Below, piece after piece: positions 41,297 through 46,666 of a stretch of DNA of 46,666 bases. Origin of the DNA: Paenarthrobacter nitroguajacolicus JCM 14115 (GTDB lineage: Bacteria; Actinomycetota; Actinomycetes; Actinomycetales; Micrococcaceae); contig BBFS01000031.1 of the NCBI GenBank assembly GCA_001313365.1, positions 1 through 46,666 of the forward strand, read 5' to 3'. Position 1 is the stretch's first letter, and the number at the start of each line of letters is the position of its first letter. The translations under genes were made by a program, and so were the position numbers. The notes below the pieces were generated by a model, which searched no databases, was not told where the DNA came from, and saw only the letters and a list, made by a program, of their open reading frames with translations.

Positions 41297-41312
41297 AACG
41301 CACCACAGTCAA
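41285..41312 (-). promoter_or_regulatory. candidate mraZ promoter
   Basis: TTGACT (41307-41312), 16 bases, TAAAGT (41285-41290) on the minus strand. A transcript would start near 41278, giving a leader of about 60 bases. Confidence 0.5.
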
Positions 41313-41557
41313 CGCAATCGATGGCGTTTCTCCACCACTTTGAGAATCGTCAGGCCCGAAGTCACGCGGATTTTAGGGCAGTGGAAGAAAGTGGAGGGCC
41401 CAATGCAGAAGGCAGTGCAGGCCGCTTTAAGATCCCGAAATTCGTGCCCCGGAACGGGCGATGCCAGGCCATGTTCAGGCAGAGGGGTGAAAAGTGGAGA
41501 AAAGGGTGGGAAGTGGAGCGGCCGCTCCCCCCCACCAGAGGACGAGTCCTTAAACGC

Positions 41558-41584
41558 GAAAAGACCCGCAGTGCGGGTCTTTCG
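41558..41584 (-). terminator. terminator after the DUF3040 gene
   Basis: AAAGACCCGC and GCGGGTCTTT (41560-41569 with 41573-41582) form a perfect 10-base stem with a 3-base loop, followed on the minus strand by TTTTCGCGTTT. It shields the mraZ promoter from upstream transcription. Confidence 0.85.
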
Positions 41585-41663
41585 TTATCCCCCCCTGTGG
41601 AAAATTAGGGGCGTGTTTGATTCAGGAGTGGCCGCGGGTGACGGCTGAGAGCCGGAAGGTCAG

Positions 41664-42035
41664 TCAGTTGTCGTCGCGACGCCGTTCGTCCCAACGTTCT
41701 TCCAAGCTGCTCATGAACGAACTCTTGGGCTTGGTCTTGCCAGGTTTTCCTTTGTTGGCTTTGCCGAAGGCCGCGCCACGTAACGTGGCAAAGTAGACGC
41801 CAGCACCCATGACGATGAAACCAAGGACACCCACAGGTATCGCCTGCATTGATACGCCAACAAGCAGGAGAAGGATACCGGCAATGGCACCAAGCACACC
41901 GATGATGACATGCCGGGTAGACCAGCTGCGGATGGGATCCGAACCCATGGTGTTGGCGAACTTCGGATCGTCCTCATGAAGTTGCTTCTCAAGTTGCTCA
42001 AGCAGCTTCTGTTCATGCTCCGAGAGGGGGGGCAT
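41664..42035 (-). CDS. DUF3040 family membrane protein
   Basis: 123 residues as printed, 122 if the C run at the start (42026-42032) is three too long. The N-terminus MPxLSEHEQKLLEQLEKQL and FANTMGSDP are typical of DUF3040; two membrane segments follow (VIIGVLGAIAGILLLLVGVS and IPVGVLGFIVMGAGVYFATL), then a basic tail. The family is common upstream of mraZ in actinobacteria and has no known function. AAAGGAGG lies five bases before the ATG. The frame is otherwise unbroken. Confidence 0.9.
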   Translation of the reverse strand: MPPLSEHEQKLLEQLEKQLHEDDPKFANTMGSDPIRSWSTRHVIIGVLGAIAGILLLLVGVSMQAIPVGVLGFIVMGAGVYFATLRGAAFGKANKGKPGKTKPKSSFMSSLEERWDERRRDDN

Positions 42036-42173
42036 CGCGACCTCCTTTAGTCAGCCAGCGTCTGGACATAACGCGTCCTGTGCGTCTGTTTCCATAACGA
42101 TCGGACCAAGAAAATCGTTCCCAAAATTCCCTCTTGGTTCAGCGGGCATCCCGGGGCCGACTGTTCAGGAAAC

Positions 42174-42226
42174 AGTTTGTCCAGACGATCTAAATCTCTG
42201 TAATAAATAGGATAGTTTGTCCGACG
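42174..42226. repeat. direct repeat AGTTTGTCC(A)GACG, two copies
   Basis: AGTTTGTCCAGACG at 42174-42187 and AGTTTGTCCGACG at 42214-42226 frame an A/T-rich stretch between dinB and the DUF3040 gene. They may be a regulatory pair for the latter; nothing more can be said. Confidence 0.35.
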
Positions 42227-42272
42227 CCGTTCTGAAAGACGCGAGGAGTCCTGCCGGGTACCCGTGCTGGCC

Positions 42273-43542
42273 TCAGGAGTCCGCAGGCGGCTTTCCAGGT
42301 TCCAGGAGCCGTGCCGGAAGAAGCGTTTTGGACCCAAAACGCTCGGAGACGCGGTCAAGCGCCTGTTCGGCCGCCCGCCAGTTATCGTCCCGCCGATCAA
42401 GGCTCAACTGCAGGGATGTTTGGCCTGCCGGTTCCAATTGCTCAGCCCGCACTCCAACGAGTCGAACGCTCATGGATCGCGTCCCCCCCAGGGATTCAAG
42501 GAGCTGCACGGCCACTTGATAGATCAGTTGCGCGCTGTCCACGGGGGGTGTGCACAGTGCGGCTGCGTGTGACCGTGGAGAAGTCCGAGTACCGCAGCTT
42601 CAATGCCACAGTCCTTGCCAGCATGCCTGAGCTCCTGAGCCGGATGGCGGTGCGGTGCGAAAGACGCAGCAATTCCCTGTGCAGTAGAGCATCGTCGGCC
42701 GTGTCCACGGAGAACGTCTCCTCCGCGCCGATGCTTTTCTCAAGCCTGGCCGGAGTTACGGGTCGCGGGTCGATACCCATGGACAGGCGATGAACATGTT
42801 CGCCGCTGGCTCCCAACACCTTTTTGAGCGATGGCAAGGGCGTTGCCGCGACATCCGCTACCGTGCGAATGCCATACGGGAGAGCACTTCGGCAGTCTTC
42901 CCACCTACACCCCCACAAGGCGCCGACAGGAAGACTATGGAGATAAGGGATGGAGTCCTCCGCGTCAATCTGGAGGATACCGTCGGGCTTGCACCGCGTG
43001 GAGGCGATCTTGGCCACAAACTTGGTGCTGGCAATCCCTACGGATGCCGTGATGCCAAGTTCTGCATGAACCTTGCGGCGGATGAGATGGCCGATGTCCA
43101 TCGGGGACCCAAGACGACGAATCGCGCCTCCCACGTCCAGGAAGGCTTCGTCGACGCTAAGCGGCTCCACCAGGTCAGTAATGGAGGCGAAAATCTCCAT
43201 GAGCTGGGCGGAAACCTCGTAATACTCCGTGTGCCGGGGGTTGATGATCACCGCGGATGGACACCGCCTCATGGCAATGGACATTGGCATGGCAGACTTC
43301 ACACCTGTGGCCCGGGCCTCGTAAGAAGCAGAAAGCACCACGGACCGTTCTGCAGGAAATCCAACAATGACCGGCTTTCCCCCCCGAAGATCGGGGGCGG
43401 CTGCGCAATTCCACGGAGACGAAGAAAGCGTCCATATCCACGTGAAGTATGCTGGTTCGCCGCATTTCCCGCAGTGCATCTCCGGCGCTGCGGGCGGCTT
43501 GCTGCCGGCACTTTGAGCGCCACCGAATGCTTCCTGCCTCAC
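42273..43542 (-). CDS. dinB: DNA polymerase IV (Y-family)
   Basis: Error-prone translesion polymerase. About 400-420 residues: the catalytic palm SILHVDMDAFFVSVELRSRP, the fingers KPVIVGFPAERSVVLSASYE, the second catalytic block VEPLSVDEAFLDVGGAIRRL, SVGIASTKFVAKIAS, the helix-hairpin-helix ALWGVGGKTAEVLSRMGIRT and the little-finger domain to GKPPADS. The core start is the ATG at 43465; a GTG at 43542, seven bases after TAGTAT, would add about 26 residues and is preferred only weakly since it needs one base added between the two. Breaks: 43392-43396, about 42912, about 42878 and 42544-42549; runs at 43379 and 42483 add residues in frame. Confidence 0.9.
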
Positions 43543-43614
43543 AACGGCAATACTATGCCCGGCCACTGACTAAACTGGAGGCACAGTCCGGCTCAGCCCC
43601 AGGAAGGATACCCT

Positions 43615-44191
43615 GTGAAGCTCTTTGGAACTCCTCAATCGCGAGGGTTTGCCCTGCTCGCAGTCAGTGTCGCTTTGGCGGCTCAGCATGCACCCCATCA
43701 CCCGGCGGTTCGGCAGCGCCGTCCGCGACAAGCGCTTCCTCGCCGTCGTCGGCGACGCCGACTCCGTCATCATCTGCTTCCGGATCAACGGCGTCGCCTG
43801 AAACCACCTCCTTTACGGAAACCCCCCCGCAGCTGCTCCCGACACCACGGCAACGGTGAACGCGCTTGTTCCTGGTTTCCCTGAGCAACTCATCCCGGTC
43901 ATGCCCAAGACTTCTGTTCGTTCAAGCAGCGTGGACAAGAGCGCTGCAGTAGCCACAGTGGCCCTCGTTGGAACAATCAAGGCTCCGCCGGAGGGCGTTG
44001 TGGACTACTACAAGACCTCCATGGAGGCACAGGGCTTTAAACTTGTCCCCGGCCCGTCCGCTGTCGGCAATGTCACCTCCCTGGACTTCATCCGTGGTGA
44101 CGGCGAGACGGTGAACGTTTCGGTCAGGCAAAAAGAAGGCGTCTCAACGTTCACTATCGGTGCCAACGTGGCGGCCGGGTCCGTCAAGTGA
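43615..44191 (+). CDS. secreted lipoprotein of unknown function
   Basis: About 190 residues. A basic start and hydrophobic stretch (MKLFGTPQSRGFALLAVSVA) lead after repair into LAGSACTPSPGG, where the Cys is a plausible lipid site although the lipobox is not ideal. A Ser/Thr/Pro/Ala-rich linker of some 45 residues follows, then a folded domain (VNALVPGFPEQLIPVMPKTS ... VVDYYKTSMEAQGFKLVPG). The GTG at 43615 has AGGAAGGA seven bases upstream; TAAACT at 43571 may be its -10. Breaks: one G missing near 43683 and the C run 43821-43827 two too long. The next gene overlaps by four bases. Confidence 0.72.
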
Positions 44192-45286
44192 CGGTAACTT
44201 CCCACGTCACCTCGGAGCAGGCAAAGTTCATTAGCGGTGTTGCCGGCAAACTGAGCGGGTTCATGTCTGAGCAGCGGGACCTTATGGCCTCGGTTTCTCC
44301 CGATGTGGAACCGCTTATTGGATCGATTTCGAATCTGGTCACCGGTGGAAAACGTCTCCGTGCCTGATGTGTTACTGGGGGGGCTGGAGGGGGGGCGCAG
44401 GCGGCGCCGCCGACGATCCGGGCATCGTCACGGCCGGGTGCGCCTGGAGCTTTTCCAAGCGGCAGCCTGATCCACGACGACATCATTGATCGATCCGACA
44501 CCCGCCGCGGCGGACCAAGCGTGCACAAGCGTTCAGCCAGCTCCATGAAATGAATGGCTGGGCGCTGGACAGCGGGCGTTTCGGCGACGCGGCGGCGATC
44601 CTGACCGGCGACCTTTGCCTTTCCTTCAGCGAGGAGTCCTTTACGGAGATCGGCCCCCGGGCAGCAGCGGGAACTCCTGCACGCCGAATCTTCAACATGA
44701 TGCGGGCAGAAGTGATGGCAGGTCAGTACCTCGACATCCTGGAGGAAGTGGCCGGCCCCGTCCGCGACAGAGCCGGTTCCGTAGAGCGGGCAAAATCCAT
44801 CATTCGGTATAAGTCCGCCAAATACTCCACCGAACATCCGCTGGCGTTGGGCGGCGCGCTGGCCGGTGCTCCGTCCGGCTTGCTCAACGGCTACTCGGAG
44901 TTTTCCCTACCACTGGGTGAGGCTTTCCAAATGCGGGACGACGTCCTGGGCGTCTTTGGCGATCCCGAAACGACCGGCAAGCCCGCCGGGGGATGACCTC
45001 CGGGAAGGCAAACGCACCGTGCTGGTTGGTTTTGCCATCAACCAGGCACCGCCGAGCGAAGCAGACCTCCTTGACCGCATGCTCGGCAAGCCTGACCTTG
45101 GCGAGGACGAGGTAGCTGAAATACGGCGCGTCATGATTGAGTGCGGCGCTTGGAGGCCACGGAGTCGCTGATCGCAGAGCTAAGCGATAGGGCCTTCGAA
45201 GCCTGGAACGCCTGCCCCCCCTCGAGGACGTGCCACTGGTGGCGTTACGCCAACTGGCCGAAGCCGCTGTCAGTCGGGCAGCCTGA
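44188..45286 (+). CDS. polyprenyl diphosphate synthase
   Basis: Chain-elongating trans-prenyltransferase. About 358 residues: GGKRLRALMCYWG, the first Asp-rich motif ALIHDDIIDRSDTRRGGPSVH, AILTGDLCLSF, MMRAEVMAGQYLDILEEV, YKSAKYSTEHPLALGGAL, FQMRDDVLGVFGDPETTGKP and the second Asp-rich motif GDDLREGKRTVLVGF. The product length (geranylgeranyl or longer) cannot be read reliably; IdsA-type enzymes of actinobacteria are the closest match by memory. GTG at 44188 overlaps the lipoprotein stop (GTGA). Breaks: about 44365, 44428-44450, about 44530, 44987-44991, about 45150 and 45200; runs at 44378 and 44390 are in frame. Confidence 0.9.
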
Positions 45287-45322
45287 CCCGCAGGCAGCGC
45301 CAGCACAAACACGACATGCAGC

Positions 45323-45351
45323 GACGACGGCGGTGAATCACCGCCGTCGTC
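45323..45351. terminator. hairpin between convergent genes
   Basis: GACGACGGCGGT and ACCGCCGTCGTC form a perfect 12-base stem with a 5-base loop between the prenyltransferase and the Rv2175c-like gene. No T tract is present. Confidence 0.7.
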
Positions 45352-45382
45352 CGCGTTATGTCCGGCCCGCTCAGGAGCGCTG

Positions 45383-45742
45383 TTACCAGGCCAGTGACTG
45401 GGCGCGGCGCCTGATCTCTGTCTTACGCCCCCCCTCGCGCAGGGCGTCAATGGGGCGCCCCCCCGCAAAGATTCGTCCGGAGTGAACAGCCAGATGATCA
45501 GTTCTTCGTCGTTGTACCCGGCGTCGCTGAGAACCGCAATGGTTCCCTTAAGGCTGTCTACAACATGCCCGTCCTGGATAAAGAGGGCAGGGATTGAGCG
45601 GATATTCCGTTCTCCCCCGCCGGATGGCGACAAGCGCACGCTCATCCAGAAGTCCGTGGACTTTGGTGATGGAAACTTCCAACAGTTCGGCAACATCCGG
45701 CAGCGGCAGCCAGTCGGAAACAAGGCTTTCTACATTACTCAC
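45383..45742 (-). CDS. Rv2175c-type DNA-binding protein
   Basis: About 117 residues. LVSDWLPLPDVAELLEVSIT then KVHGLLDERALVAIRRGE is a winged helix-turn-helix start, followed by RSIPALFIQDGHVVDSLKGT and IAVLSDAGYNDEELIIWLFT, which match the mycobacterial Rv2175c family (a substrate of the kinase PknL). The C-terminus is REGRKTEIRRRAQSLAW. The GTG at 45742 gives MSNVESLVSDWLPLPDVAEL. Breaks: 45615-45619 one too long and 45458-45464 two too long; the run at 45428-45434 adds a Gly in frame. It is divergent from the LysM gene. Confidence 0.88.
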
Positions 45743-45857
45743 GGATCAAGGTTGCCACGCCGCCCCTCCCGGCGCATAGCCGGAGTCCGACGCCGATACC
45801 TCCGGACCGCTTTGCAGTCGCAATTTCGCCCGTCGGAATTGTGGTTATTTGTCCGGT

Positions 45858-45887
45858 TTGACAGGAATTGTTGTGCTCATCGACTAA
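45858..45887 (+). promoter_or_regulatory. candidate promoter of the LysM gene
   Basis: Consensus -35 TTGACA (45858-45863), 18 bases, GACTAA (45882-45887). A start near 45894 would place the 9-base repeat array at the very beginning of the transcript. Confidence 0.4.
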
Positions 45888-45897
45888 GTGTGAGAGA

Positions 45898-45966
45898 TTC
45901 ACACTGATCACATTTGCATCATTGATAACATCAGCAACATTGGTAACACTGACAACAGCGTCAACA
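45898..45966 (+). promoter_or_regulatory. eight-unit 9-bp repeat array, MtrA-site-like
   Basis: Eight hexamers start at 45898, 45907, 45916, 45925, 45934, 45943, 45952 and 45961, each followed by three bases: TTCACA, ATCACA, GCATCA, ATAACA, GCAACA, GTAACA, ACAACA, TCAACA. All end in CA, five end in AACA, and the period is exactly nine. Tandem RTAACA-type hexamers with three-base gaps are what I recall for the response regulator MtrA, which controls cell-wall enzyme genes in actinobacteria. The array ends 37 bases before the LysM start. Confidence 0.55.
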
Positions 45967-46003
45967 ATCCCCCCCACCGCTGTTTGAGATGAGGACACAT
46001 TTC

Positions 46004-46666
46004 ATGACGACGCCCCCCCGCTCGCCGAAACGAACCATGAGCATGCCGGTCATCGCGGCAACCACGGCTGCGCTTCCCGCCGTGGTTTTGTCCTCGCTGG
46101 CCCTGGCACAACCGTCCATGGCAACACCGGCGCCTCAGCCTCGAAAGATTCCGGCTACGCTCGCTGCGGCCATGAAAGCGCAAGCAGTCAACGTGGGCTC
46201 TGTTATTCCCGCGCAGGCCGTTGCCAGCACCATCCCTGCAGCCCTGCGCCCGATGGCTCCGTCAGTACCGGACTCCTACACGATCGTGCGCGGCGATACA
46301 ATTAGCGCCATCGCACGCCGCTTCAATGTGGACACCACGGCCGTTCTTCAGCTGAACAATCTCTCTGCCACCACGCTGATCTACCCGGGACAGACCATTA
46401 AGCTCAAGGGCACAGCCACAGCAGCGCCCGCGAAGCCCGCCCCGCCCGCCCCCAGTGCGCCCAGCACCCAGGGCAGCGCAACCGTCTATACCGTGGTCGC
46501 CGGAGACACCTTGGGCGCCATCGCAGCCAAACATGGCGTTCCGCTCTCCAGCATCTTCAGCTGGAACGGTCTCAACAGAAGCTCCATCATTTACCCCCCC
46601 GGTCAGAAAATCAAGGTCAGTGGCGGATCCGCCCATCAGCGCCGCAGCCCCCCCCGCCCCCCCGGC
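46004..46666 (+). CDS. secreted LysM peptidoglycan-binding protein (partial, 3' end outside window)
   Basis: At least 220 residues in one frame. The N-terminus is a signal peptide (basic SPKRTMSMPVIA, hydrophobic AALPAVVLSSLALA, then AQPSMA). After a helical Ala-rich stretch come two LysM domains: SYTIVRGDTISAIARRFNVD to LIYPGQTIKLKG, and VYTVVAGDTLGAIAAKHGVP to IIYPxGQKIKVSG. Ala/Pro-rich linkers join them and a third linker starts at the end. Such proteins bind cell-wall glycans and often end in a hydrolase or transglycosylase domain, which would lie beyond the window. GAGG precedes the ATG at 46004. The C runs at 46012, 46593 and in the last 20 bases are probably over-long. Confidence 0.88.
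   Translation, partial: MTTPPRSPKRTMSMPVIAATTAALPAVVLSSLALAQPSMATPAPQPRKIPATLAAAMKAQAVNVGSVIPAQAVASTIPAALRPMAPSVPDSYTIVRGDTISAIARRFNVDTTAVLQLNNLSATTLIYPGQTIKLKGTATAAPAKPAPPAPSAPSTQGSATVYTVVAGDTLGAIAAKHGVPLSSIFSWNGLNRSSIIYPPGQKIKVSGGSAHQRRSPPRPPG

Larger units (their letters stand above)
41217..41663. other. dcw upstream region without genes
   Basis: This 447-base gap holds the mraZ promoter and operator, a group of GTGGAG-like motifs on the plus strand (41383-41520, for example AAAGTGGAG at 41392 and around 41488-41517), and the terminator at 41558-41584. Plus-strand reading frames here lack a start with a ribosome site and use poor codons. Confidence 0.6.

Noticed and set aside
1709..45286. 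A region of mass pseudogenes
   Set aside because: Outside the run errors, catalytic motifs, codon use and gene spacing are intact. Decayed genes would show substitutions and stops elsewhere.
45735..45998. Minus-strand reading frame of 87 codons before the LysM gene
   Set aside because: It is open because of the 9-base (three-codon) repeat array, has no ribosome site, overlaps the Rv2175c gene start and gives a repetitive VVSVTNVADV-like product.
1..46666. Phase variation or programmed frameshifting at the G/C runs
   Set aside because: The breaks hit essential genes (dnaE, ftsZ, murC-G, mraY) several times each, also occur in a terminator stem, and are far too many. Switching all of them would be lethal.
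46640..46666. C-rich end of the window as a repeat or structural element
   Set aside because: It is the Ala/Pro linker codons of the LysM protein with inflated C runs, cut by the window edge.

Overview
This window looks like the chromosome of a high-GC actinobacterium of the Micrococcaceae, most likely an Arthrobacter or Paenarthrobacter. The basis is the gene set and order: a glnA1 / glnE / glnA2 nitrogen cluster, polyphosphate glucokinase, an actinobacterial division and cell-wall (dcw) cluster without ftsA, DivIVA, SepF and YggT next to ftsZ, and a LysM protein beside an Rv2175c-type regulator. Codon use is uniform throughout and I see no prophage, insertion sequence, CRISPR array or rRNA/tRNA gene.

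The dominant oddity is sequence quality. Almost every gene is broken into several reading frames, and nearly every break sits at a run of G or C. Runs that should be four or five bases long read as five to eight, and runs of three often read as two or one. By my reading there are well over one hundred such sites, in essential single-copy genes as well as others. I therefore annotate full-length genes across the breaks and treat the breaks as sequence error, not decay. Coordinates give the outer start and stop of each reconstructed gene.

Layout. 1-3600: DUF4191 membrane protein, RDD membrane protein, glutamine synthetase glnA1 behind a GlnR-type box, and a small unknown. 3677-8946 (minus): glnA2, glnE, a GNAT acetyltransferase, then a small helix-turn-helix gene under a double palindromic operator. 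9137-12903: panB, a small SPOR-like gene, map, ppgK and a short-chain dehydrogenase. 12964-16176: nrdR behind two NrdR-box-like palindromes, hisD, a membrane protein, and a flavin reductase-like gene. 16196-21371 (minus): dnaE, an RluD-type pseudouridine synthase, lspA. 21487-41216 (minus): divIVA, yggT, sepF, yggS, pgeF, ftsZ, ftsQ, murC, murG, ftsW, murD, mraY, murF, murE, ftsI, ftsL, rsmH and mraZ, read from mraZ toward divIVA. Most of these genes overlap by 4-8 bases or nearly touch, so they are probably translated as a coupled series. 41664-46666: DUF3040 membrane protein, dinB, a lipoprotein, a polyprenyl diphosphate synthase, an Rv2175c homologue and a LysM protein cut by the window end.

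The genes fall into nitrogen assimilation (glnA1, glnA2, glnE), cofactor and amino-acid synthesis (panB, hisD), replication and repair (dnaE, dinB, nrdR), and peptidoglycan synthesis with division. The most interesting non-coding signals are an eight-unit, strictly 9-bp periodic array in front of the LysM gene that resembles MtrA sites, a MraZ-type repeat over the mraZ promoter, the double operator of the small HTH gene, and five genes whose -10 box ends exactly six bases before the start codon, which predicts leaderless mRNAs.
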